From an uncultured Pseudodesulfovibrio sp. (GTDB lineage Bacteria > Desulfobacterota > Desulfovibrionia > Desulfovibrionales > Desulfovibrionaceae), in the NCBI RefSeq assembly GCF_963662885.1, contig NZ_OY760065.1, positions 196,001-260,000 on the forward strand: a stretch of DNA of 64,000 nucleotides. Reading direction: 5' to 3'. The notes beneath the pieces were generated by a model. It ran no database searches and had not been told where the DNA came from. It saw only the letters and a list, made by a program, of their open reading frames with translations. Positions 51,828 through 61,289 of this stretch are shown here, in pieces (position 1 is the stretch's first letter; the number at the start of each line of letters is the position of its first letter). A program made the translations under genes and the position numbers.

Positions 51828-52520
51828 ATGTCTAGAAAGTTCATTGCCATTTTTGTCCTGGTTTCCGTCCTCCTGCTTCCGGCCTTTGCCGGAGCGGACG
51901 ATGCGATCCCGGCGCAGGATTTGCCGGACCTGATTCAGAAGCGATACGAGACCCTTAAAACTTTTCGGGCTGATTTTACCCAGGAACTGACGAACGTCGC
52001 CAGTGGCGAAGTGCAGAAGCGTCAGGGTAAGATCTGGTTCCGCCAGCCCTCGCAGGTGCGTTGGGAAACCTCGGCCCCGGAAAAGGAACTGCTCGTGGTC
52101 GGACCCAAATTTGCCTGGGACTACATCCCTGATGAGGAACTGGCCATAAAGTACGGGGTGACGGCGCTGCTCGATTCCAAAACGATTTTGCGTTTCCTCT
52201 CGGGCCAGGCCAATATCAAGGAAGATTTCGTGGTCCGGACCGAATGGCCGGGCGCGGACGAGGTCCGGGACAAGTGGGGCAAGGATTTGACCGTGCTGCA
52301 GCTGGTGCCCAAAGAGGCCGAGCCGGGCATGGTTTTGGCCTTTGTCGGTGTGGAGCCGAAAACCGGGCTGCTCAAACAGGTGATGATCGTGGATTTCTAC
52401 GGCAACGGCAACGAGGTCCAGCTTTCCAATGTGGAAACCGACGTGGACCTGGCCAAGGACATGTTTACCTTCACCCCGCCCGAAGGCACACAGGTGGAGG
52501 ACAACACCCAGGGTTTCTAG
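51828..52520 (+). CDS. lolA: Outer-membrane lipoprotein carrier LolA
   Basis: The 230-aa protein has a Sec signal peptide (KFIAIFVLVSVLLLPAFAGA), then a LolA-type domain (LKTFRADFTQEL; GKIWFRQPSQVRWE). It shuttles lipoproteins across the periplasm. It lies 14 bases after ftsK, and its stop overlaps the convergent rluB stop by four bases. Confidence 0.88.
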   Translation: MSRKFIAIFVLVSVLLLPAFAGADDAIPAQDLPDLIQKRYETLKTFRADFTQELTNVASGEVQKRQGKIWFRQPSQVRWETSAPEKELLVVGPKFAWDYIPDEELAIKYGVTALLDSKTILRFLSGQANIKEDFVVRTEWPGADEVRDKWGKDLTVLQLVPKEAEPGMVLAFVGVEPKTGLLKQVMIVDFYGNGNEVQLSNVETDVDLAKDMFTFTPPEGTQVEDNTQGF

Positions 52521-53272
52521 AGTCCAACCTCTTTCTTCAGGGCCGTGGATTCCGCTTCGGTCAGCTCGCGCCACATGCCGGGCTTGAGGTTGCCCAGGGC
52601 GACCGGTCCCTGTTGCACGCGCCTGAGCCGCAAGATGGTGAGCCCGAACTCATCGCACATCCGACGGATCTGTCGGTTCACTCCCTGAATAAGGGTAATC
52701 TCGAGCTGTTGCGTTCCGGCGATGGGCTTTTGCGGGCGCACCTTGGCCGGCGCGAGCTTGTCGCCTTCCTTCAAGGTCATGCCGTTGCGCATGGCCTGGA
52801 CCGCCTTTTGCGGGACCGAGCCACGAATGGTCACCATATAGACCTTGGGCAAATGGTATTTGGGATGGGTCAGGCGGTAACAGAGATCGCCATCCGTGGT
52901 CAGCAGAAGCAGTCCTTCGGAAAAGAAGTCCAGTCTGCCCACAGGGAAGGGCCGTTTCCTGCGGATTTCCGGCGGGAGTAGATCAAGAACGGTTTTGCGG
53001 CCCTGAGGGTCGCTGGCCGTTGTCACGGTCTCCACCGGTTTGTGCAGTATGAGCGTCAATTCGCCCGCGCTTGCCTTCAAACCGATGATCTTTCCGTCGA
53101 CCGCCACCTTGTCGCTGGCGGGGTCGACCTGGAATCCGGGTGAATCGGCGGTCTCGCCGTTGACGGTTACCCGCCCGGCAAAGACCATATCGTCGGCGCC
53201 GCGACGAGACGCGACGCCGCATTGGGCGATAAACTTATTCAGTCGTATGGTATCGGTAGGGGCGTTGGACAT
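52517..53272 (-). CDS. rluB: Pseudouridine synthase RluB/RsuA family
   Basis: The 251-aa protein has an N-terminal S4 domain (RLNKFIAQCGVASRRGAD) and a catalytic domain with GRLDFFSEGLLLLT (catalytic Asp) and KVYMVTIRG. It modifies rRNA; RluB (23S) is more likely than RsuA from its sequence. It begins ten bases after yedF. ATG 53272 is chosen, as the S4 domain starts soon after. Confidence 0.88.
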   Translation of the reverse strand: MSNAPTDTIRLNKFIAQCGVASRRGADDMVFAGRVTVNGETADSPGFQVDPASDKVAVDGKIIGLKASAGELTLILHKPVETVTTASDPQGRKTVLDLLPPEIRRKRPFPVGRLDFFSEGLLLLTTDGDLCYRLTHPKYHLPKVYMVTIRGSVPQKAVQAMRNGMTLKEGDKLAPAKVRPQKPIAGTQQLEITLIQGVNRQIRRMCDEFGLTILRLRRVQQGPVALGNLKPGMWRELTEAESTALKKEVGL

Positions 53273-53282
53273 GCCCCGTCTT

Positions 53283-53903
53283 CTAGACCTGAATGGACTT
53301 GGTGGCAAGCTGGAAGCTGGTGACCACGTCGAGCATGTTTGTCACGTCGCCCACTGCGCGCTTGTCGGTCAGACCAAAAAACTCCAGGCAGGTGCCGCAA
53401 ACCAGGATGGACACGCCGCTTTTCTCGAGCTTCTGGAGTTCCTCCAGGCACCGGCTGCCGGGCACGGCCAGCTTGACGCCGCCGTTGACCAGAATGATGC
53501 GCCACAGCTCGTCGCCCAGTTCCTTGAGGGTGACCATGAAATTATACATCAGGTTGCCGCCCAGGGTGTCGTCACCCGAGCCGATGACATCCGTGGGCAC
53601 GAAAACCAGGATTTTGTCCTTGTCCTCACCCTTGAGCTCGGCGTCGGTCATGACCGCGCATTCCTCGCACTCGGCGTTCTCCGACTTGTCGCGCAGAGCG
53701 GTGACGACGAAATCCGCACCGGACTTCTCCGCCTGCACGGCGTAGCCCTGCATGGTCAAAAAACGGGAAACGTTCTCTTTGGCCGGTTCGTTGTCAACGA
53801 TGACCACCAGATGGGCCGGGCCTTCCTTTTCCACGGTCTCCTTGCAACGAAGCACGGGCTGGGGGCAGGGGAGTCCTTTGCAATCGAGGGAAATGTCAGT
53901 CAT
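53283..53903 (-). CDS. yedF: YedF: TusA-like sulfurtransferase domain fused to a DsrE-like domain
   Basis: The 206-aa protein has an N-terminal TusA domain (DCKGLPCPQPVL with the conserved CPxP) and a C-terminal DsrE-like domain ending in LVCGTCLEFF. This layout is the YedF family linked to selenium metabolism in clostridia and desulfovibrios. It should carry S or Se on Cys. It precedes rluB in an operon. No selD or selA is in the window. Confidence 0.88.
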   Translation of the reverse strand: MTDISLDCKGLPCPQPVLRCKETVEKEGPAHLVVIVDNEPAKENVSRFLTMQGYAVQAEKSGADFVVTALRDKSENAECEECAVMTDAELKGEDKDKILVFVPTDVIGSGDDTLGGNLMYNFMVTLKELGDELWRIILVNGGVKLAVPGSRCLEELQKLEKSGVSILVCGTCLEFFGLTDKRAVGDVTNMLDVVTSFQLATKSIQV

Positions 53904-54068
53904 ATCTACTCCTTTATTTTCAAATGCTGCCCAGAATGGGCCGCATGGTCAAATCGATAAGATGCATTAATTTACAAATAATAATAGATAAAGTCACTTG
54001 ATCGGATTGCTTGCTCTCAAGGGCGGGAGCCGGTAGAGAAAGGAAAATCCGAAACTGAGTGTTCTTGT

Positions 54069-54713
54069 ATGAAAATACCGATTGATCCTGCTGCGTTCGC
54101 GCCCTTCATTGCCTGGCTTTTCAAGCTGTGGGTTCGGACCCTTCGTTTCAAGCCGGAGGGTCATACCGATTTTGTCCGGTTGAATAAACAGGGCCAGCCC
54201 ATTGTCGTTGCCCTTTGGCACGGTGAGATTTTTCCAGTGACCGCATTCGGGCACACCCTGACTTCTCATCTGGTCACTTTTGTCAGCCAGTCAAAGGACG
54301 GCGAAGTCATCGCACGAATGTTGGAGCGCATTGGCCATACAACGGTGCGAGGGTCCAGCACCCGCGGCGGTGTACGGGCACTGATAAAGGCCAGGCGGAT
54401 CATGGAAAAGGAAAATCGTATGGCGGTTTTCACCATTGATGGCCCCAAGGGCCCCCGGCACAAGGCCAAGGAAGGTGTCATCTTCCTGGCTCAGCTTGCA
54501 GGAGCCAAGATTGTCCCCCTGCGGGCCTTTCCAAAACGCAAAAAGGTTTTCGAGAAATCCTGGGACCGCTTTGTGTTGCCCATGCCATTCACACGTTGCC
54601 CCGTATATATCGGCGAGCCCATGGAAGTGACCACCGAAAAGCTGACTGAAGAGGTTATGGCCCGAGAAACCGCTCGTCTTGAAGCCCGTATGCACGAGTT
54701 GAAGCCAGAGTAG
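54069..54713 (+). CDS. DUF374 family acyltransferase
   Basis: The 214-aa protein has an N-terminal hydrophobic stretch (FAPFIAWLFKLWVRTL), then WHGEIFP (in place of the HX4D box, as in the DUF374 branch) and TIDGPKGPRHKAKEG. The family is thought to acylate lipid A or glycerolipids in the inner membrane; the substrate is not known here. It is monocistronic. Confidence 0.82.
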   Translation: MKIPIDPAAFAPFIAWLFKLWVRTLRFKPEGHTDFVRLNKQGQPIVVALWHGEIFPVTAFGHTLTSHLVTFVSQSKDGEVIARMLERIGHTTVRGSSTRGGVRALIKARRIMEKENRMAVFTIDGPKGPRHKAKEGVIFLAQLAGAKIVPLRAFPKRKKVFEKSWDRFVLPMPFTRCPVYIGEPMEVTTEKLTEEVMARETARLEARMHELKPE

Positions 54714-54758
54714 ATGGAATGCCCCCGGCCCTTCTTTTCGCGGAGTGGGCAGTGCGAA

Positions 54759-54798
54759 CGAAAGCCCCCGGCTCGGTGAGTCGGGGGCTTTTGTTTTG
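54759..54798. terminator. Bidirectional terminator between the DUF374 gene and gcvT
   Basis: AAAGCCCCCG pairs with CGGGGGCTTT, followed by TGTTTTG on the plus strand and an A/T-rich tail on the other. Confidence 0.9.
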
Positions 54799-54816
54799 TT
54801 GCTCGTCGAAGATTGG

Positions 54817-55902
54817 TTATTCGGTCTTCATGCGGGCCGAGCCTTCCTTGTAGAAGGGCAGGGCCGTCTTTTTCGCTTCCAGTTCGGCACGGGCGGTTTT
54901 GATGATGAAGGTGTCCTTGTCCGCGTCCTCGGCCCGCACGTAGGCGAGCGCAATGCAGTGGCCAAGGCTCGGGGCGAAGGAGCCGCTGGTGATGATGCCG
55001 GTCTTCTCGCCGTTGGGCAGGCAGACTTCGTCGTTGTGCCGAGCCGTGCGGCGGCCTTCGATGGTTAGGGGGATCAGGGATTCGTCCACTCGACCTAGGC
55101 CGGACTTGCCGATGTACTCGGACTCCTTCTTGAGGAAAAAGCCTGCACCGGCCTCAACCGGGGTGCGCTGCTCGTCCAAATCCTGTCCATACAGCGGATA
55201 GCCGATCTCAAGGCGCAGAGTGTCTCGCGCCCCAAGGCCGACCGGCTCCACGCGCTCGTCAGCGGCCAGCTTCTCCCAAATTTCCAGAGCCTTGTCTGCA
55301 GGCAGGTAGAGTTCGTACCCCAGCTCGCCAGTGTAGCCGGTGCGGCTGACGATCATCGGAAAACCGAGGGCTTCTGTCTGCTCGAAATTGAAATATTTAA
55401 GATGATTCCACCTGGAGCCAAAAAGATCATTGAGCACGTCCAGACTTTCGGGGCCCTGCACGTCGATCTTGCCGGTCTCGTCGCTGATGTCCGTAAAGGA
55501 CAGCCCGGCGGGAAGGTTGGCCGCGATGTGGCCGAAATCCTTCTGACGGCAAGCGCCATTGACCACGAGCATGTATTCGTCTTCGGCCAGGCAATAGATG
55601 ATCAGGTCATCGTTGATGCCGCCCGAGGCATTGAGCAGGAAGCCGTAGCGGCATTTGCCCGGAGCCAGCGTGTTCAGGTCATGGCTGACGATCTTGTTCA
55701 GACCGTCCTTTGCGCCCTGGCCGGAGAGTTTGAACTCGCCCATGTGGCAGATGTCGAAGATGCCCGCTTTTTCGCGGGTATGCTTATGTTCAATGATGAT
55801 GCCCTTGTACTGCACCGGCATGTCGAAACCGGCGAACGGGGCCATCTTGGCGCCGTTTTCCCGGTGCCACTGGTTGAGTGGGGTGGTTTCCAGGTTTTCC
55901 AA
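54817..55902 (-). CDS. gcvT: Aminomethyltransferase (glycine cleavage T protein)
   Basis: The 361-aa GcvT has PFAGFDMPVQYKGI, an early Asp and the tetrahydrofolate-binding YTGELGYELYLP segment. It transfers the methylene from the aminomethyl-lipoyl H protein to tetrahydrofolate. The start is TTG with RBS AAGGAG six bases upstream. The H, P and L proteins are not in the window. It is 21 bases downstream of the 578-aa gene. Confidence 0.9.
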   Translation of the reverse strand: MENLETTPLNQWHRENGAKMAPFAGFDMPVQYKGIIIEHKHTREKAGIFDICHMGEFKLSGQGAKDGLNKIVSHDLNTLAPGKCRYGFLLNASGGINDDLIIYCLAEDEYMLVVNGACRQKDFGHIAANLPAGLSFTDISDETGKIDVQGPESLDVLNDLFGSRWNHLKYFNFEQTEALGFPMIVSRTGYTGELGYELYLPADKALEIWEKLAADERVEPVGLGARDTLRLEIGYPLYGQDLDEQRTPVEAGAGFFLKKESEYIGKSGLGRVDESLIPLTIEGRRTARHNDEVCLPNGEKTGIITSGSFAPSLGHCIALAYVRAEDADKDTFIIKTARAELEAKKTALPFYKEGSARMKTE

Positions 55903-55923
55903 TGTATGCTCCTTGCGGTGTTG

Positions 55924-57660
55924 CTATTGTCCGGAACCGGCCTGGCTCGATACGCGTGATTTCCGGATGGACCGGAACTCGTCGAGCAGCATGACCAGCT
56001 GTTGATACAGTTTTTTGATGTCACGCCCATATGGCGAGAGGTCCTTGTCGTCCTGTTGCACGTATGTGCGCAGCAGATAGGCGTCGGACACCACATCGTT
56101 GCCGATGATCAGGATTTTGACCACGAGTTTATCGAAATAGTTGACGATTTCGAACTTCAGGTCATTGAGGATCTCTGTCATCAACTCCAGCATGCGTTTG
56201 TACGAAACGGCCTCGCCCTTGTACTTGCGATAGCGCAAATCTTCAAGCACCCGGATCTTCCTTGCCTGCTGAATCTGGCCGTACCTGGACCAGACCTCCT
56301 GGTGCAGATCGTGCAGCTCATTGAAAATCTTGTAGTTGTCCGGAGCAAGGAGGTAGGCGTCCAGGACGCGGACCAACTGAGCGTAATAGTCGTCCGAATA
56401 GTCCACGATACGGTGCATATGCTTGGAAAGCCAGACAAAGAGCACCTTGAGGCGGTTCTCGTTGGTCTCGGTGTTTTCAATCAATTCCTGGCGCTTGTAG
56501 TTCACCGGAATGCGGTATTCGCCACGTACGATGTCGTTCAGCCGCAGGAGCATGTTGCGCACATTCTGGATGATGTTCATGCCCTCGATGATCCGCCCGG
56601 TGATGGGGTGGATGATCTCCTGCCTGAGTACGGACAGGGCTCTGTCTTCGCGCACGTTCCTGGGGTTGTAGTCATGCTGTTGATAGGAGACCCGAAGGAT
56701 GACGACGCGTTTTTTGGGGTCGATGAAAAATCCCTGGTCCTTGAGGACTTCACAGAGTTCCTTCTGATTTTCATTGACCTGGATCAGGGCGATTTTCTCC
56801 ACCTTGGGATATTTGATCGACCTTCTGGGCGTTCCCTTGGGCGGGGACATCAGCGTGGTGATGGTCCGGTCGCTCTGGCCGAGCACGCGGACGATGAACC
56901 GTTCGTGCTGGCGCAACAGACGGATGGCGAACATGGCCGAGGAAGTGCGTCGTTCCGAGACGATGGGGAAGCCGTGCAACTCCATCATGTACTGGTACAC
57001 AAAGAGCCGGTTGCATTCATATAGAAGGTTGTTGCCCGGTTTGAATTTGCCGATCTTGAGCCCGAACTGCTTGAGTTCGCTGTCCAGGTTGGACGGCAGG
57101 GAGGCATACATGCCTTGCAGGGTAAACTCTCCGGCTGAGTTCAGGGCCAGGACGTGCGCCCGTTCCAATTGGAGCAGAAAGGGCAGCATTCGGTCGTAAT
57201 CCTGGATTGTGCAGATATCGCAGGTCGAAAAATTATTCAGGAATTCCTGATGGTATCGTTTGGGAAGACGGCTCAGGAAGGTCCGGATGTTGGTTCCTCG
57301 GACATTATCCTCCACCGCGCAGGAGTCCTGTATCTGCATTTCTTCCCAATCCGAAGGGGAGTGCAGGGCGTCGAACTGGAATATTTCCTGAAAAGAGTTG
57401 AGTTGCCGCTCGAAGGCGACCATGGAGAAGCCGGGCAGGTTCTTATGCTCATAGAGGTCAACCTCAAATGAGGGGAGCAGTTCCCGCGCCTCCACAAGCG
57501 GGTAGTCCTGTTCCTCGAAATAAGGCCTCAGCAGGCAATGCTTGATGTGTTCGTAATCGATGAACTCCTTGAGTTCCTCAAGGGTTTCGAGCCTGATGCG
57601 GGACTTCTTCTTCCCTTTTCTCTTGTAGCCAGGAGCCTGGCTGAATGCTTTTTTCCACAT
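55924..57660 (-). CDS. Large conserved-looking hypothetical protein (578 aa) upstream of gcvT
   Basis: I do not recognise it. It is soluble and charged, with no signal peptide. The N-terminus is basic (KRKGKKKSRIR). The middle has a few Cys (FSTCDICTIQDYD). The C-terminal 250 residues are strongly helical. The codon use is core-like. It lies in an operon with gcvT (21 bases). The RBS is weak (CCGGAACCG). Confidence 0.6.
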   Translation of the reverse strand: MWKKAFSQAPGYKRKGKKKSRIRLETLEELKEFIDYEHIKHCLLRPYFEEQDYPLVEARELLPSFEVDLYEHKNLPGFSMVAFERQLNSFQEIFQFDALHSPSDWEEMQIQDSCAVEDNVRGTNIRTFLSRLPKRYHQEFLNNFSTCDICTIQDYDRMLPFLLQLERAHVLALNSAGEFTLQGMYASLPSNLDSELKQFGLKIGKFKPGNNLLYECNRLFVYQYMMELHGFPIVSERRTSSAMFAIRLLRQHERFIVRVLGQSDRTITTLMSPPKGTPRRSIKYPKVEKIALIQVNENQKELCEVLKDQGFFIDPKKRVVILRVSYQQHDYNPRNVREDRALSVLRQEIIHPITGRIIEGMNIIQNVRNMLLRLNDIVRGEYRIPVNYKRQELIENTETNENRLKVLFVWLSKHMHRIVDYSDDYYAQLVRVLDAYLLAPDNYKIFNELHDLHQEVWSRYGQIQQARKIRVLEDLRYRKYKGEAVSYKRMLELMTEILNDLKFEIVNYFDKLVVKILIIGNDVVSDAYLLRTYVQQDDKDLSPYGRDIKKLYQQLVMLLDEFRSIRKSRVSSQAGSGQ

Positions 57661-57851
57661 TGAAAGCGGTTCCGGATCAAGTAAGAGGAGGAGAGGCTTG
57701 AGTGCCTCATGTGATCATCGCACATCTTTACACTCATCCGCCATGAAATACAATGATTAGCGCATTATAATCGCATCAAGCAGGTTTTAGCGGCCTGGGG
57801 ATGATCAAGGGCTTCATAGCCTGTTGATTGTGAAACAATAAGCCTGAATTA

Positions 57852-57880
57852 TTGACTCCATGTTCACTTTTGGCTAGTGT
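57852..57880 (+). promoter_or_regulatory. Promoter for the DUF6485-like gene
   Basis: TTGACT and TAGTGT are separated by exactly 17 bases, about 57 bases before the start codon. Confidence 0.55.
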
Positions 57881-57936
57881 ACACAGGCTTTTGAGACACA
57901 ACCGAACCGCACATTTCCGTGACCAGAGGGGACGTC

Positions 57937-58140
57937 ATGAAAAAGAAGGATCAGTGCCCGCGATCGAAAATCAACGAGCAATATTGTACCTGCACCTATA
58001 ATTGCGACAAGCACGGCATCTGTTGTGAATGTCTGCACTACCATCGGCAGCGGGGCGAGTTGCCCGCCTGCTACTTCAGCAAGGAAGAGGAAAAGACCTA
58101 CAATCGGTCCGTGGAATTCTTCATCCAACGCAGGTCCTGA
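57937..58140 (+). CDS. DUF6485-like cysteine-rich small protein (67 aa)
   Basis: Eight Cys in a small basic protein: CTCTYNCDKHGICCECLHYH followed by LPACYFSKEEE. The pattern C-x-C...C...HG-CC-C..YHR...PAC is typical of a small zinc- or Fe-S-binding family common in anaerobes (DUF6485 by my memory). ATG 57937 is preferred (AGAGGGG upstream). It is followed by a terminator ahead of suhB. Confidence 0.72.
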   Translation: MKKKDQCPRSKINEQYCTCTYNCDKHGICCECLHYHRQRGELPACYFSKEEEKTYNRSVEFFIQRRS

Positions 58141-58165
58141 TTCCGCGAAGCGGTATATTTTTCAA

Positions 58166-58192
58166 GGGGCGGTTGCAACCGCCCTTTTTCTT
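58166..58192 (+). terminator. Rho-independent terminator between the Cys-rich gene and suhB
   Basis: GGGCGGTT-GC-AACCGCCC is followed by TTTTTCTTT. It ends only 15 bases before suhB. Confidence 0.85.
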
Positions 58193-58206
58193 TGAGGAGC
58201 ACCCGT

Positions 58207-59001
58207 ATGACCGTTGATTTCGACGCCGCAAGCATCATGGAGGGGCTCGCCCCCATCGCGGACAAGGCCGGTGATATTGTCCGGGAAGGAGCGGCCCATG
58301 GTCGGAAGATCCGACACAAAGGCCGTATCGATCTGGTCACGGAGACCGATCTGGCTGTGGAAGCCATGCTCAAGAGCGAACTGGCCAAACTGCTTCCCGG
58401 ATCGGATTTTCTCGCTGAAGAAACGGCCAAGCATACGGCACTGGGCGAGTTTACCTGGATCATTGATCCGGTGGACGGAACTACGAATTTTGCCCATGGG
58501 TTGCCTTACGTGGCCAATTCCATTGCCCTCTGGCATCGGGATCGGATTGTTCTCGGAATGGTCAACATGCCTCTTTTGAACGAGCGGTTTACGGCAGTGG
58601 AAGGGAAGGGGGCTTACTTGAACGGCCGGCCCATTGCCGTAACCGAGGAGGCCGATCTGGAGCAGTGCGTCCTGGCGACCGGATTTCCCTACGACATAGA
58701 TACGCATCTTGAGGATATTTTGAAAAATCTCAGGACCCTGCTGCCGATCGCCCAGGGTGTCAGGCGGGGCGGAGCCGCTGCCGTGGACCTTGCGTTTGTA
58801 GCGTGCGGACGAATGGACGGTTTCTATGAGCGTGCCCTGAACCCCTGGGACACGGCCGCCGGACTATTGCTGGTCAATGAGGCGGGCGGAAGGGTGTCCG
58901 AGTACGACCCATCAGAGCCCTACACTTTCAAGTCAGGTTGCATCCTGGCCACCAATGGCCGTATTCATGAAGAATTGGGCGGCTTGCTGAGCCGGGATTA
59001 G
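58207..59001 (+). CDS. suhB: Inositol monophosphatase family protein (SuhB-like)
   Basis: The 264-aa protein has the two metal-binding motifs IDPVDGTTNFAHG and NPWDTAAGLLLVNEAGG, plus LAEETA. It hydrolyses sugar/inositol monophosphates; SuhB also acts in rRNA antitermination in enterobacteria. RBS GAGGAG is eight bases upstream. Its stop overlaps the convergent Nudix stop by four bases. Confidence 0.88.
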   Translation: MTVDFDAASIMEGLAPIADKAGDIVREGAAHGRKIRHKGRIDLVTETDLAVEAMLKSELAKLLPGSDFLAEETAKHTALGEFTWIIDPVDGTTNFAHGLPYVANSIALWHRDRIVLGMVNMPLLNERFTAVEGKGAYLNGRPIAVTEEADLEQCVLATGFPYDIDTHLEDILKNLRTLLPIAQGVRRGGAAAVDLAFVACGRMDGFYERALNPWDTAAGLLLVNEAGGRVSEYDPSEPYTFKSGCILATNGRIHEELGGLLSRD

Positions 59002-59534
59002 GCAGGGGTCAGAAGCCCCGATTCCCAGAGGATGACGAGGTTGGGCGTGAGCAGCTCGCGGAACTCCTTGATCAGACAGGTCAGTTCCTCCCGCGAGTAG
59101 TAGAAACCTTCGGAGACCACGTCGTTGTTGGGCACCACGGGCAAAGTGTTTTTGGTTACCTCGAACAGGGAAACATGTTCGAAGCCTGTTTCCGGCCCGG
59201 CAGGGAGCTCCCGAACGAGCTGGGGATGGTCGATTTCCAGATTCAGTTCCTCTCGGAGAGCGCGGACAGCCGCGTCAAAGGTGGATTCCCCGGCTCTGGG
59301 GTGGGTTCTGGCGGAAATGTCCCATCGGCCAGGAAAGAACAGCTTGTTTTGATTGCGTTTTTGCAGGAATATCTTTTTTTCTGGGTTGAAGACGAGTACC
59401 TGCACGGAACGGTGCATCAACAGTTGGCGGTGCACGCTACGTTTTGAGAGCACGGCCAGCGGACGGTTGTTCCGGTCTATTACTTCGACCAGATGATCCG
59501 GGTCGTGTTCGGGTATGTCTTGTTGAGAGGTCAT
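58998..59534 (-). CDS. Nudix hydrolase
   Basis: The 178-aa protein has a Nudix box: RAGESTFDAAVRALREELNL (GX5EX7REEL). The N-terminal pattern (EVIDRNNRPL, HRSVQVLVFNP, FLQKRN) is like YfcD/IDI-type Nudix proteins that act on small phosphorylated substrates. ATG 59534 with AAGGG is chosen. Specific substrate unknown. Confidence 0.88.
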   Translation of the reverse strand: MTSQQDIPEHDPDHLVEVIDRNNRPLAVLSKRSVHRQLLMHRSVQVLVFNPEKKIFLQKRNQNKLFFPGRWDISARTHPRAGESTFDAAVRALREELNLEIDHPQLVRELPAGPETGFEHVSLFEVTKNTLPVVPNNDVVSEGFYYSREELTCLIKEFRELLTPNLVILWESGLLTPA

Positions 59535-59619
59535 GGCACAGGCCCTTTTGTTTATCGTGTAATTCAAGTATACACGTATTGTTTCAACATATCCAGCCCC
59601 ATATGGCTGCGGAGGCGCA

Positions 59620-60075
59620 ATGAGGGACGAGGTGGTCGAGTTGGGAGAGCCGGATGTTCAGGATCTCATTGAACTCGAGGCGCTGTGCTTTGATTACCAT
59701 TGGACCAGGGAGCAGTTTCTGCTCGGTCTGGAGGGCGAAGCTTTCAAGGTTATCGGCGTACGCCGGGAAGGAGTTCTTGCCGGTTACATGGCCTTTTCCC
59801 TTATTGCTGACGAGATGGAGATTCTGAATTTGGCCGTGCACCCTGACTATAGAAGGCAGGGACTCGGTGAGGCGCTGTTGTCCCGGAGCCTCGAAATAAG
59901 CGAGGCCAACGGCACGACCAAGAGTTTTCTTGACGTAAAGGTCTCGAATGATCCGGCCTTGGCTTTGTATCGCAAGTTCGGATACAAGAAAATTGGCGTA
60001 AGGAAGAAATACTATCCGGACACCAAGGAAGACGCCCTGTTGTTCCGGTATGACTTTCCACAACACGAAGCATGA
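59620..60075 (+). CDS. rimI: RimI-type ribosomal protein N-acetyltransferase
   Basis: The 151-aa GNAT protein has the acetyl-CoA motif LAVHPDYRRQGLGEALL and the RimI-like ending (DPALALYRKFGYKKIGVRKKYY). RimI acetylates the N-terminus of S18. GGAGGCG precedes the ATG. It is upstream of pgk in the same direction (11-base gap). Confidence 0.85.
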   Translation: MRDEVVELGEPDVQDLIELEALCFDYHWTREQFLLGLEGEAFKVIGVRREGVLAGYMAFSLIADEMEILNLAVHPDYRRQGLGEALLSRSLEISEANGTTKSFLDVKVSNDPALALYRKFGYKKIGVRKKYYPDTKEDALLFRYDFPQHEA

Positions 60076-60086
60076 GGATTTGACGT

Positions 60087-61289
60087 ATGCTGTTTATCGA
60101 TCAGGTTGATATCGCTGGTAAAAAAATGCTGTTCAGGGTGGACTTCAACGTCCCCATCGAAGACGGCGTCATCACCGACGATAACCGTATCCGGGCGGCC
60201 CTGCCGACAATCCAGTATGCCCTGGATCAGGGGGCCTCTGTCATCCTCTGCGCTCACCTTGGGAAGCCCAAGGGCAAGGTCGTGCCCGAGCTTTCTCTGG
60301 GACCTGTGGCCAACCGCACCGGCGAACTGCTCGGCAAGGGCGTGGCCCTGATGCCGGGCCGTATCGGCGATCAGGCTGTGAAAATGGCCGCCGAGCTTGC
60401 CCCTGGCCAGGTGATCATGCTCGACAACCTGCGCTTCAATCCCGAGGAGACCGGCAAGACTCCGGAAGAGCGGGGCGATTTCGGCAAACTGCTCGCGTCC
60501 TTGGCCGATGTCTACGTCAACGACGCGTTTGGCGTGGCTCATCGTGAAAATGCCTCTGTAGTGGATGTACCGGGGCACGCGAAAGTTTGCTGTGCCGGTT
60601 TCCTGCTCAAGCGGGAATATGAATATCTCGGTGAGGCCCTGAAGGACCCCAAGCGCCCCTATGTCTGTGTTTCGGGCGGAGCCAAGGTTTCCACCAAGCT
60701 GGGAATCCTGAACAATTTGCTCGGCAAAGTGGACGACATCATTATTGGCGGGGCAATGGCCAACACCTTTCTTCTGGCCAAAGGCTATGACGTTGGCCAA
60801 TCCCTGGTAGAACCGGATCTGGTGGACGCGGCGGCCGATATCATGGCCAAGGCCGAGTCCATGGGCTCTGTGCTCCATCTGCCCGTCGATTTCCGTTACG
60901 CCAAAACACCCAAGGCCAAACAGGCCGAAGGAGAGTGCAGAGCGGAGGACATTCCCTCTGATGCGCTTGTCCTGGATATAGGCCCAGAGACCATCGCTGA
61001 TTTCGTCTCCGTGTTGGAACGGGCCAAGACCGTCGTCTGGAACGGGCCCATGGGGTTGTTCGAAACCACGGCGTTTGCCAAGGGCTCGTTGGCCGTTTGC
61101 AAGGCCATAGCCGGACTTGAGGATGCTCTGACCATTGTTGGTGGCGGTGATACGGATGCTGTTGTGCATCTGATGCAACTCGATGATAAATTTAGCTTTA
61201 TTTCAACCGGCGGCGGTTCTTTCCTTGAATTCCTCGAAGGCAAGGAACTCCCGGCCTTCAAAGCCTTAAAGGAGTGCATGAGCAAATGA
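60087..61289 (+). CDS. pgk: Phosphoglycerate kinase
   Basis: The 400-aa protein has RVDFNVPIEDG, DNLRFNPEETGK, CVSGGAKVSTKL and VVGGGDTDAVV (GGGDT), with the usual two-lobed length. It catalyses 1,3-BPG + ADP to 3PG + ATP. The stop overlaps tpiA's ATG (ATGA). Confidence 0.96.
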   Translation: MLFIDQVDIAGKKMLFRVDFNVPIEDGVITDDNRIRAALPTIQYALDQGASVILCAHLGKPKGKVVPELSLGPVANRTGELLGKGVALMPGRIGDQAVKMAAELAPGQVIMLDNLRFNPEETGKTPEERGDFGKLLASLADVYVNDAFGVAHRENASVVDVPGHAKVCCAGFLLKREYEYLGEALKDPKRPYVCVSGGAKVSTKLGILNNLLGKVDDIIIGGAMANTFLLAKGYDVGQSLVEPDLVDAAADIMAKAESMGSVLHLPVDFRYAKTPKAKQAEGECRAEDIPSDALVLDIGPETIADFVSVLERAKTVVWNGPMGLFETTAFAKGSLAVCKAIAGLEDALTIVGGGDTDAVVHLMQLDDKFSFISTGGGSFLEFLEGKELPAFKALKECMSK

